Shown here piece after piece: positions 23,286 to 30,415 of a stretch of DNA of 47,494 nucleotides. A model generated the notes under the pieces. The model was given only the letters and a program-made list of their open reading frames with translations. It was not told where the DNA came from and made no database searches. The position numbers and the translations under genes are program-made. Source of the stretch: Vicinamibacteria bacterium (GTDB lineage: Bacteria; Acidobacteriota; Vicinamibacteria; Vicinamibacterales; UBA2999); contig JAICQE010000009.1 of assembly GCA_025938035.1 (NCBI GenBank), positions 1 to 47,494 of the forward strand, read 5' to 3'. How positions within the stretch are numbered: the stretch's first letter is position 1; every line of letters starts with the position of its first letter.

Positions 23286-24488
23286 TCACCCGGCCGGGAG
23301 CGGGGTGTGCGGCCAGACCTGGGTCCCGCCGACGAAGGTGCGAACGACTCGAAGATCACGGTCGAGCACGACGACGTCGGCCTGCGCGCCTTCAGCGATC
23401 CGTCCGAGCTGGCCAAGGCCCAACTGGCGGGCAGGTGTGGTCGAGCACATGAGCACGGCATCGATTACCGGCTGCCGGAACGCCGTGACGAGGTTCCGGA
23501 AGGCGCGATCCATCGTCAACGTGCTCCCCGCCAGTGTTCCATCGTCGAGAAACGCCGCCTCGTCACGAACGTGAATCGTCTGTCCGCCGAGCACAGCGGC
23601 CGAACCCACAGGCTGGCCGGCGCCGGAGGTCGCGTCGGTGATGGCCATGACGCCAGACGGTCCCTTCGCACCGATGGCGACCGCACACATCGCCGGGTGC
23701 ACATGGTATCCGTCGCAAATCAGCTCGGCTGAAACGTCATGACGCGCAAGGACCGCGCCCGCCAGTCCCGGAGCACGATGGGCGATTGGCGTCATCCGGT
23801 TGAAGAGATGCGTGGCATGTCTCGCACCCGCCTCGATTGCCGCGACCGCCGTGTCGAAATCCGCACCCGAGTGCCCCAGAGACACGATATGGCCCGCGCC
23901 TGTGAGCGCCCGTACCAGATCGATCCCGCCGGGAAGCTCCGGCGCCAGCGTGACGATACCGACGCTGGGGCGTGCGTGTTCGATGACGTCGAGAATCTGC
24001 GGGCCGGTGAACGGCCATGCCACGGCACCGCGATGCTCGTCCGGCGTCCTGAGGCACTTGAGCGGCTGTGCGCCGCGGAAGTCGGGGTTGATGAAATTGC
24101 TCTCGAGGTGCGCCGGCAGCACGCGAGCGGCATTCGCGCGCGGCGCGCCGGCGGCGGCGCTCACCTGTTCCAGAAAGAGCTGCAGATCGTCCGGGCCGCA
24201 CGCCACGGTGGTGGGACAAAAGGCGGTGACGCCATAACGCGGCAGCTCACCGGCGATCCGCGCGACTACGTCTCCGCCGTCGAGCGTGTCATGACCGGCG
24301 ATGCCGTGCACGTGCACGTCGATGAACCCGGGAACGACGTAGCAGTCGGAGACGTCGACGATCGCCGCACCCGCAGGCGCGGCTGGCGCCGCCGAAACGG
24401 CCGCAATGCGGCTGTCGTCGAGGATGATGGACGCACGCTCGCGAATCTTGCCGGGCAGTACGACGTCGCCGCCATTGAGGACGATCAT
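23286..24488 (-). CDS. nagA: N-acetylglucosamine-6-phosphate deacetylase
   Basis: 400 residues. Amidohydrolase that removes acetate from GlcNAc-6-phosphate in amino-sugar and cell-wall recycling. Visible motifs: metal site PGFIDVHVHG, the Glu of PAHLESNFINP, SLGHSGAD, HATHLFNRM, ELICDGYHVHP and the catalytic Asp in AITDATSGAG. Length is normal. No nagB or transporter lies beside it; it is preceded by a PIN-like gene at 15 bases, so the operon is mixed in content. Confidence 0.92.
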   Translation of the reverse strand: MIVLNGGDVVLPGKIRERASIILDDSRIAAVSAAPAAPAGAAIVDVSDCYVVPGFIDVHVHGIAGHDTLDGGDVVARIAGELPRYGVTAFCPTTVACGPDDLQLFLEQVSAAAGAPRANAARVLPAHLESNFINPDFRGAQPLKCLRTPDEHRGAVAWPFTGPQILDVIEHARPSVGIVTLAPELPGGIDLVRALTGAGHIVSLGHSGADFDTAVAAIEAGARHATHLFNRMTPIAHRAPGLAGAVLARHDVSAELICDGYHVHPAMCAVAIGAKGPSGVMAITDATSGAGQPVGSAAVLGGQTIHVRDEAAFLDDGTLAGSTLTMDRAFRNLVTAFRQPVIDAVLMCSTTPARQLGLGQLGRIAEGAQADVVVLDRDLRVVRTFVGGTQVWPHTPLPAG

Positions 24489-24503
24489 GCCGGGCGCGAC
24501 TTC

Positions 24504-25022
24504 TCAGCTCGGAACGCCCGGCGAACCTTGCCAGTCGACGTGCACGTGGAGCTTGCGCCCTTCCAACGGCAGTCGTTCGGATCGTTCGGGTCGTTCGAGT
24601 CGTTCGAGTCGTTCGACTCGTTCGGATCGTTCGGATCGTTCGGATCGTTCGGGGCGGAAAATTTCCTTATCGAGCCGCTTGAGGAGGTTCAGATAGCCGC
24701 GTTCCTCCGGCGCCATCAGTACGATCACGCCACCGCTTTCGTCCGGAGGGAACCGGCGATCGTCGAGGTAATCGCGGTCGAGCGTGATCAGCGTCCGTCG
24801 AAGCTGACGCGCGAGGCGGTAATGCTCGCCGTCGCGGGCGCGGCGGAGATCGTCGTGCTCGATCACGAACAGAACGTCCCAGGCGAGCGACTGGCGCATG
24901 AAGCCGACGAGGCCGGCCGGCATGTTCGCGTCAACGTAGATGCGCGGCTGCAGCTGCGTGCGGTCGACGACGGGACCGAGTTCCGAAGCCAGAGTTCCCA
25001 TGCTTCGCAATTCAGAATTCAC
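24504..25022 (-). CDS. DUF5615 PIN-like protein with Ser-Glu-Arg repeat tail
   Basis: 172 residues from the first ATG; an ATG at 25001 would remove seven residues read from an adjacent repeat. Residues 27-120 match the DUF5615/Mut7-C PIN-like fold (YVDANMPAGLV, FVIEHDDLRRARDGEHYRLAR, TLDRDYLDD), a probable nuclease-like domain often found in toxin-antitoxin-like settings. No partner antitoxin is visible. Residues 123-150 are an unusual run of SER, VER, LER and PER triplets, encoded by a CGTTCGGAT-type DNA repeat. Flanked by the deoxyhypusine-synthase-like gene (17 bases) and nagA (15 bases). Confidence 0.75.
   Translation of the reverse strand: MNSELRSMGTLASELGPVVDRTQLQPRIYVDANMPAGLVGFMRQSLAWDVLFVIEHDDLRRARDGEHYRLARQLRRTLITLDRDYLDDRRFPPDESGGVIVLMAPEERGYLNLLKRLDKEIFRPERSERSERSERVERLERLERPERSERLPLEGRKLHVHVDWQGSPGVPS
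24571..24656. repeat. TCGTTCGGA 9-base tandem repeat within a gene
   Basis: About nine tandem 9-mers of the form TCGTTCGGA/TCGTTCGAG. Unit length is a multiple of three, so copy number could change without frameshift. On the coding strand each unit gives an x-E-R triplet. Confidence 0.85.
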
Positions 25023-25040
25023 AATTCAGAATTCTGCATT
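25007..25040. repeat. AATTCAGAATTC word repeat
   Basis: Tandem AATTCAGAATTC / ACAATTCAGAATTCTGC words between two leftward genes, overlapping the first codons of the PIN-like gene. Same word as 2342-2379. Confidence 0.8.
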
Positions 25041-26209
25041 CATCTATGCCTCTCCAAGTCAGGCATGGTCTCCAGCGGTTCGTGAGGCTGCGGGTGCTCG
25101 CGTCGGGCCGCGGACGCCTCACGCTTGAGCGCCGCCACCAGATCCGCCCGCTTGTGGACAAGCTCCTTGCGCTGACGCCGGCCGGTTGACGCCCCGATGA
25201 CGTACTCGCAAAACAAGGGAAACCCGATCGTCGAGTCGACGTAGGCGACAGCGGTATCCGGGAGCACGCCCGGGTTGACCTTGCCCCAGCTGACGGCCTC
25301 GGCCGGCGTAGCGCCGGACAGTCCGCCCCAGACCACCTGATCGGTCGTGATCTGGATGAAGAAGTCGTTGCCGCCCTTGGGGATTCCGTAGACCTCCCAC
25401 AACGTCGGCTGCCCCTGCAGGTAGAAGTTCTTCGGCGAACCGCCGCCGAGGATCACGCAGCCGTTCTTCTTGCCCGCCAGGATGAATGCGCAGACCTCGT
25501 TCACATCCTTGTTGGGATCAATCATCAGCCGGCTGTCGTTCATCAGCTCGTGAAAGGCGATGTTCATTCCGATTGAACTGTCGCCGGGCGACGACGTGTA
25601 GAGCGGCACGCCGGCGGCGGCCGCCGCGGCCACCACGGAGTGCTCCTGGCATCCGGGCTGCCGCTCGAGCAGATCGCGCCCGAGCGCGTAGTGGAACTCG
25701 GCCGTCGAGAGCGGTCCATCGAGACCCGACCGGACGAGAAAGTCACGAATGTAGGCGTCCGTCTCGAGAAGGACCGTCGAAGGGAACAGCACGTCGTAGA
25801 TCCGGATCACTCCCTCTTCGTACAGCTCCACGTCGTTGACGAACGGCGATCCGCGATGCAACGTGAAATTCAGCGCATAGTGCAGATCGTGGTAGAGATT
25901 CGCTCCGGTGCTGATCACGAAGTCGACCAGACCCCGCTCCATCAGCTCGACGATGCAGCCACCAAGCCCGGCCGGAGTCAGCGCGCCGGCTACCGTCAGC
26001 CCGATCGTCGTGTCGTTTTCCGGCAGCAGCATCTTGTCGGTGAAGATCCGGCACGCTTCACCGAGACGCGCCGCATTGAACGCCTGGAATCCGTCCTCGA
26101 TCAGCTGGCGCACGTCGGCGCTTCCGCGCGGACGGTAATAGCGGATCGGCTTGCCCGAGAGGTAGTTCGGACGGGCTTTCTCAGGAGATCCAGGTGCACG
26201 GTACGGCAT
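25040..26209 (-). CDS. Deoxyhypusine-synthase-like protein
   Basis: 389 residues. Shares the deoxyhypusine synthase core: GLVDFVISTGANLYHD, SSPGDSSIGMN, CVILGGGSPKNF and AEAVSWGKVNPG, which includes the lysine that forms the imine intermediate in the eukaryotic enzyme. Bacteria lack eIF5A hypusine, so bacterial members are thought to act on polyamines, for example as homospermidine-synthase-like enzymes; the exact reaction is not readable here. The ATG at 26209 was preferred because the longer open frame upstream is read from a REP element (TSAEATAGK). First gene of a leftward operon. Confidence 0.86.
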   Translation of the reverse strand: MPYRAPGSPEKARPNYLSGKPIRYYRPRGSADVRQLIEDGFQAFNAARLGEACRIFTDKMLLPENDTTIGLTVAGALTPAGLGGCIVELMERGLVDFVISTGANLYHDLHYALNFTLHRGSPFVNDVELYEEGVIRIYDVLFPSTVLLETDAYIRDFLVRSGLDGPLSTAEFHYALGRDLLERQPGCQEHSVVAAAAAAGVPLYTSSPGDSSIGMNIAFHELMNDSRLMIDPNKDVNEVCAFILAGKKNGCVILGGGSPKNFYLQGQPTLWEVYGIPKGGNDFFIQITTDQVVWGGLSGATPAEAVSWGKVNPGVLPDTAVAYVDSTIGFPLFCEYVIGASTGRRQRKELVHKRADLVAALKREASAARREHPQPHEPLETMPDLERHR

Positions 26210-26240
26210 TGCGTTGGCTAGCTTAGCACTCGGTTGCTTG

Positions 26241-26272
26241 CCCGCCGTAGCTTCAGCGGAGGTCGGCGGTCG
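26241..26272. repeat. REP-like element, GCCGTAGCTTCAGCGGAGG family
   Basis: Imperfect palindrome CCGCC...GGCGG. Its bases 26243-26262 are identical to the element in the M16 peptidase linker. It lies between the divergent deoxyhypusine-synthase-like and sigma-54 activator genes. Confidence 0.7.
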
Positions 26273-26357
26273 ATTTCGCGCGCCGCGGCGCGCTGTCGAC
26301 GATCCTCGCAACAGCCGATAAAAGTCACGCGTGGTCTTTCCAAAAGTCGCCGACGGC

Positions 26358-27695
26358 ATGAGCGTGACAACCGTAAAACCCACCCAGACACGTCACGACC
26401 GCCTCCCCGATGTCGAGGGGCGGTTTCGTACGCTGGTGCAATCGCCGCTGCGCGCGGGCATTCTCAGATTCCTGAGCGCACGCCCCGACGACTCCTTCGA
26501 CGTCGAAGCGTTGATGACGACGTTCGGCCGGCTGCGGCTCGACGTGGACAACTGCGTCAAGGAACTCGTCGACTTCGGCGTCGTCGCTCCGACGGCGGCT
26601 GATCCGTCGCGCTACGCGATTGTGGTTGACGTGGACGACGACCGCCGCCGGCTGCTCGACACGTTCCTGGAACGCCGTGCAACGGTGAGCATGGAAGACC
26701 AGGCGCCGTCCGTCCAGCGATTCCGCGAAATGATCGGCCGCGACGAGAAGATGCTCATCGTCTTCGAATGGATTCGCACCGCCGCCAAATCGGACATTTC
26801 GGTGCTGATCCTCGGACCGACGGGATCGGGCAAGGAAGTCGTGGCACGGATGATCCACGAGCTGAGCCGCCGCGGGCGCGAAAACTTCCAGGCCGTCAAC
26901 TGCGCGGCGCTGCCGGACACGCTGTTCGAATCGGAAATTTTCGGCTACGAGAAGGGCGCCTTCACAGGCGCCCACGACCGCAAGCCGGGGCGCGTGGAAC
27001 TGGCCAACGACGGAACGCTGTTCCTCGACGAGATCGGCGATCTGTCGCTCGTCGCTCAGGCCAAGCTGCTGCGCGTCCTCGAGGACCGGCGTTTCGAGCG
27101 CCTCGGCGGCCAGAAGTCCGTGCAGGTCGATTTCCGGCTGATTTCGGCCACCAACCGCCCGCTCGATCAGTTCGTCCGCGACAGCCGTTTCCGCGAGGAC
27201 CTGTACTACCGCGTCAACGCCTTCTCGATTCGCCTGCCCTCGCTGCGCGAACGCCCGATCGACATTCCAGTCCTGGCAACGAAGTTCGTCGCCCGCTACT
27301 GCGCGGCCAACGGCATGCCGCTCGACGCGAAGTCGTTCTCCCCGGAAGCGCTCACGCGGCTGCAGGCGTACCCATGGCCGGGAAACATCCGCGAGCTCGA
27401 AAGCACCGTCTCGCGCGCGGCGCTCTCGGCGCCCGGCCGCATCATCCGCGACACGGACATCGAGTTCCTTCACGCCCACGTCGTGGCGCCGATGCAGACG
27501 TCGGAATCCCGGCGGCTGCAGACGCTGGCGGAGAACGAGCGCGACCACGTGGTCCGGGTGCTCGAATCGGCCGACTGGAACAAGAAGGAAGCGGCCCGCG
27601 TGCTCGACATCAGCCGCGGAACCCTCTATCGGAAGATCGTCGAATACAACCTCAGGCCCGAGCCGAAGCTGTCTCGAAACAGACCAGGACGATAG
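26358..27695 (+). CDS. Sigma-54-dependent activator with N-terminal winged helix
   Basis: 445 residues from the ATG at 26358; a GTG at 26331 is possible. Residues about 20-85 look like a winged helix (LRAGILRFLSARPDD, then VDNCVKELVDFGVVAP) rather than a receiver, GAF or PAS domain. The AAA+ core is complete: Walker A GPTGSGKE, the sigma-54 contact loop GAFTGA, Walker B GTLFLDEIGDL, and LYYRVNAFSIRLPSLRER. The end is a Fis-type helix-turn-helix (WNKKEAARVLDISRGTLYRKI). It should open sigma-54 promoters; its targets may include the gene downstream. Confidence 0.9.
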   Translation: MSVTTVKPTQTRHDRLPDVEGRFRTLVQSPLRAGILRFLSARPDDSFDVEALMTTFGRLRLDVDNCVKELVDFGVVAPTAADPSRYAIVVDVDDDRRRLLDTFLERRATVSMEDQAPSVQRFREMIGRDEKMLIVFEWIRTAAKSDISVLILGPTGSGKEVVARMIHELSRRGRENFQAVNCAALPDTLFESEIFGYEKGAFTGAHDRKPGRVELANDGTLFLDEIGDLSLVAQAKLLRVLEDRRFERLGGQKSVQVDFRLISATNRPLDQFVRDSRFREDLYYRVNAFSIRLPSLRERPIDIPVLATKFVARYCAANGMPLDAKSFSPEALTRLQAYPWPGNIRELESTVSRAALSAPGRIIRDTDIEFLHAHVVAPMQTSESRRLQTLAENERDHVVRVLESADWNKKEAARVLDISRGTLYRKIVEYNLRPEPKLSRNRPGR

Positions 27696-28101
27696 GCGTC
27701 CGGTTCGACCCATCGCGCGCTGCGCGGAGACGCACGTTTCAGCGCGGGCGCAGAAAATCTGCACAACTCAGAATCCCTTCCGGCCACAGCGGGAAACCTC
27801 GTGATGAATTCTGCGATTGCGTTGACGGCGTCAGTGTCGATCTCCGCAGATGTGCGCAGCACGTTTCAGTGTTCACCACTGTGCCGGGACGCGACATCGC
27901 AACGATTTCTCCTTCGGAGTTAGCAGTTTGCGCGTACCTCGCACTTCGGCCAGTGCGCAGGAACTGCACACGGTTGATGACGTCCAGTAATTTCCAGACC
28001 GTCTGAACACGCATTAACCCGTTCACATACAAGCATTTAAACGCCGTCGAAAGGCGGCCTCCGGGTGCGGCAGAGCTCTTGCCATCGCTCAGTTCGCGCT
28101 C
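27696..28101 (+). other. 406-base leader or promoter region of the subtilase
   Basis: No convincing gene on either strand. It is AT-richer than its surroundings near 27960-28050. 28038-28060 forms a short hairpin around GCCGTCGAAAGGCGGC, followed by a C/G-rich CTCCGGGTGCGGCAGAGC stretch that runs up to the subtilase start, so the mRNA leader is probably structured. I find no clear sigma-54 (GG-N10-GC) site and only weak sigma-70-like boxes. Confidence 0.5.
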
Positions 28102-30342
28102 ATGAAAAACCGAATTGCACTTTCTTTCCTTGGCCGTCTTGTCGCGGCCGTCGTACTTGTCGCCGGCGTTCCGTCGCTTGCTGCCGCGCAGCAGGACGGC
28201 AAGCTGGACGCGGTCCTGCGCGATCGTTCGACGCGTCTGGCCGGCTGGTCGCGGGTCATCGTGGAGTTCACCGGCGAGCCGGACGGTCGCGTCTTCGGCC
28301 GCGGGACGACCGGGCGCCGCGTCGGACAGCAGATGCAGGCGGGCGAAGTGGAAAACACGGCACTCGTCAGCCTGGCCGCCGACGGACGGGTCAAGAAGGT
28401 CTGGGCCGATCGGCCGGCGTTCCCGACGCTCGAGCGCACGGGTTCGGCGGTGGGCGCCGCCCTTGCCCGCGAAGAGTTCGGCCTCACCGGCCGCGGCATC
28501 GGCGTCGCGGTGATCGACTCCGGCATCACGTCGTATCACGACGACCTCTACACCGACCGCAGCCACAACGCCGACACGGCCATCGTTCACTTCAAAGACT
28601 TCACGCGCCCGTCGAGCGGTAACAGCACGGATCTGGCGACCGACGACTACGGTCACGGCACCCATGTGGCCGGCATCATCGCCGGCTCCGGCGCCGACTC
28701 GGATGGCCGCCGTACCGGCGTTGCGCCCGGCGCCGACCTGATCGGCCTGCGCGTGCTCGACGGCAACGGCAACGGATACATCAGCGACGTGATCGCGGCG
28801 ATCGACTACGCGATCGCAGTACGCTCCAGCTACAACCTCCGCGTCATCAACCTGTCGGTCGCCGCGGCCGCCACCGAGTCGTACTTCGACGATCCGCTGA
28901 CACTCGCCGCGCGCCGTGCGACGCAGGCGGGAATCGTCGTCGTCGCCTCGGCGGGCAACCTCGGGCGGAACGCCGACGGCGCGACGCAGTTCGGCGGCAT
29001 CACGTCGCCCGGCAACGCGCCGTGGGTCCTCACGGTCGGCGCCAGCAGCCACAACGGGACGGCGCACCGCAGTGACGATGCCATCGCCGCGTTCAGCTCG
29101 CGGGGCCCGACGTGGATCGACTTCACGGCCAAGCCGGACGTGATCGCGCCGGGCGTCGGCATCGAATCGCTGAGCGCCGCGCAGAGCACGCTGTACGGGC
29201 TGTTCACCAACTATCTGCTCGACGGCACGGTGCATACGCCGTTCAAGCCGTACCTGAGCCTGAGCGGCACCAGCATGGCGGCGCCTGTCGTCGCCGGCAC
29301 CGTGGCGCTGATGCTCGAGGCGAACCCTGCGCTGACGCCGAATGCGGTGAAAGCAATCCTGCAGTACACCGCGCAGGATCTGACCGGCGAAACGCCGCTC
29401 GCGCAGGGCGCGGGGCTGCTCAACGCGAAGGGCGCCGTCCGGCTTGCCGCGTTCTTCCGCACGGGCGAGGGCCTCGGCACGATGTCGGACGACATCGCCG
29501 GCGAGGTCGTTCCGTGGGCGCGCCACATCATGTGGGGCAACTACCTCGTCACCGGTGGCCTGCCGCTGCCGGGCAGCAACGCCTGGGCGCTTGACGTGTC
29601 GTGGGGCGCGCTGACGACGCCATCGGGCGCGTCGGTGGTCTGGGGCACCAACATCGTCTGGAGCACGCGGGGCGACGGCAACATCGTCTGGAGCACGGCG
29701 CGCAACGGCGAGGACGGCAATATCGTCTGGAGCACCGCCGGCGCCGATCAGAACATCGTGTGGAGCACCGGACGCGACGCCGACGGCAACATCGTGTGGA
29801 GCACCGCCCGCGACGTCGGCGACGGCAACATCGTCTGGAGCACGACGGGACGCGGCGACGGCAACATCGTCTGGAGCACCCGCAGCAGCGACGGCAACAT
29901 CGTCTGGAGCACGGCCTTCATCGACAACATCGTGTGGGGCACCGACTGCGGCGGGCGCAACTGCCGCAACGTCCGGTGGGGCGACCGCACGGGCGACAAC
30001 GTCTGGGGCACCGCGCGCGGCGACGAGAACATCGTCTGGAGCACGCGCGCGCTCGAGGACGCCAACATCGTGTGGAGCACGCGCTCGTGGGGCGACGGCA
30101 ACATCGTCTGGAGCACGGGCCGCGATTCCGCCGACGGCAACATCGTCTGGAGCACGCGCAGCAGCGACGGCAACATCGTCTGGAGCACCCGCGCCGGAGG
30201 CGACTCCAACATCGTGTGGAGCACCCGCGCCTCCGATCCCGACAGCAACATCGTCTGGAGCACCAACATCGTCTGGAGCACGAACATCGTCTGGAGCACG
30301 TCGCTGCAGGACCAGGTGGTCTGGTCCGCGCCCGTGCGGTAA
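28102..30342 (+). CDS. Secreted subtilisin-like protease with NIVWST repeat tail
   Basis: 746 residues. Signal peptide 1-29 (ending SLAAAQ). The S8 peptidase domain spans about 120-450 with the full triad: D139 (VAVIDSGI), H185 (GHGTHVAG) and S391 (GTSMAAP), plus the oxyanion Asn in VASAGN. From residue 517 to the end are 17 exact NIVWST units and several variants (NIVWGT, NVWGT, VVWSA), joined by short Gly/Asp/Arg linkers of 0-9 residues such as RGDG and RSSDG. The tail, one third of the protein, is probably a surface, solenoid or aggregating module; its function is unknown. I recall similar tails in Acidobacteriota subtilases. The next gene is a c-di-GMP enzyme 73 bases on. Confidence 0.93.
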   Translation: MKNRIALSFLGRLVAAVVLVAGVPSLAAAQQDGKLDAVLRDRSTRLAGWSRVIVEFTGEPDGRVFGRGTTGRRVGQQMQAGEVENTALVSLAADGRVKKVWADRPAFPTLERTGSAVGAALAREEFGLTGRGIGVAVIDSGITSYHDDLYTDRSHNADTAIVHFKDFTRPSSGNSTDLATDDYGHGTHVAGIIAGSGADSDGRRTGVAPGADLIGLRVLDGNGNGYISDVIAAIDYAIAVRSSYNLRVINLSVAAAATESYFDDPLTLAARRATQAGIVVVASAGNLGRNADGATQFGGITSPGNAPWVLTVGASSHNGTAHRSDDAIAAFSSRGPTWIDFTAKPDVIAPGVGIESLSAAQSTLYGLFTNYLLDGTVHTPFKPYLSLSGTSMAAPVVAGTVALMLEANPALTPNAVKAILQYTAQDLTGETPLAQGAGLLNAKGAVRLAAFFRTGEGLGTMSDDIAGEVVPWARHIMWGNYLVTGGLPLPGSNAWALDVSWGALTTPSGASVVWGTNIVWSTRGDGNIVWSTARNGEDGNIVWSTAGADQNIVWSTGRDADGNIVWSTARDVGDGNIVWSTTGRGDGNIVWSTRSSDGNIVWSTAFIDNIVWGTDCGGRNCRNVRWGDRTGDNVWGTARGDENIVWSTRALEDANIVWSTRSWGDGNIVWSTGRDSADGNIVWSTRSSDGNIVWSTRAGGDSNIVWSTRASDPDSNIVWSTNIVWSTNIVWSTSLQDQVVWSAPVR
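29632..30339 (+). repeat. NIVWST coding repeat array
   Basis: About 21 imperfect units with the strongly conserved core AACATCGTCTGGAGCAC and variable linkers. Near-identity at the DNA level, including synonymous positions, points to recent expansion or gene conversion. The array also produces stop-free antisense frames that are artefacts. Confidence 0.92.
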
Positions 30343-30358
30343 CGGCATCGAGGACCCA

Positions 30359-30406
30359 ATGAGAACGCGCATCACCATCATCTGGCTGCCGGGCACGTCG
30401 CGCTAG
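30359..30406 (+). CDS. Possible 15-codon leader peptide
   Basis: ATG preceded by GAGG at a good distance, encoding MRTRITIIWLPGTSR, with its stop ten bases before the GTG of the c-di-GMP gene. It could be a translational coupling peptide or chance. There is no family evidence. Confidence 0.25.
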   Translation: MRTRITIIWLPGTSR

Positions 30407-30415
30407 GTCACGGCC

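Noticed and set aside
26331..26357. GTG start for the sigma-54 activator
   Set aside because: Adds nine residues without family support; ATG at 26358 preferred, not proven.
28038..28101. Cyclic-di-GMP (GEMM) riboswitch before the subtilase
   Set aside because: GAAA-containing hairpin and CTCCGGGT are suggestive, but the conserved GCAAACC and GACGCAAAGCC segments are missing.
27696..28101. Sigma-54 promoter for the subtilase
   Set aside because: No GG-N10-GC pair in the TGGCAC/TTGC context was found on reading the gap.
29632..30339. CRISPR-like array
   Set aside because: Units are in frame, encode a protein motif, and the spacers are short, similar and low in diversity; no cas genes nearby.
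27739..30396. 885-codon antisense reading frame over the subtilase
   Set aside because: It is rich in repeated APDDVAV-like units that are simply the complement of the NIVWST array; no start context, no domain, opposite to a perfect subtilase gene.
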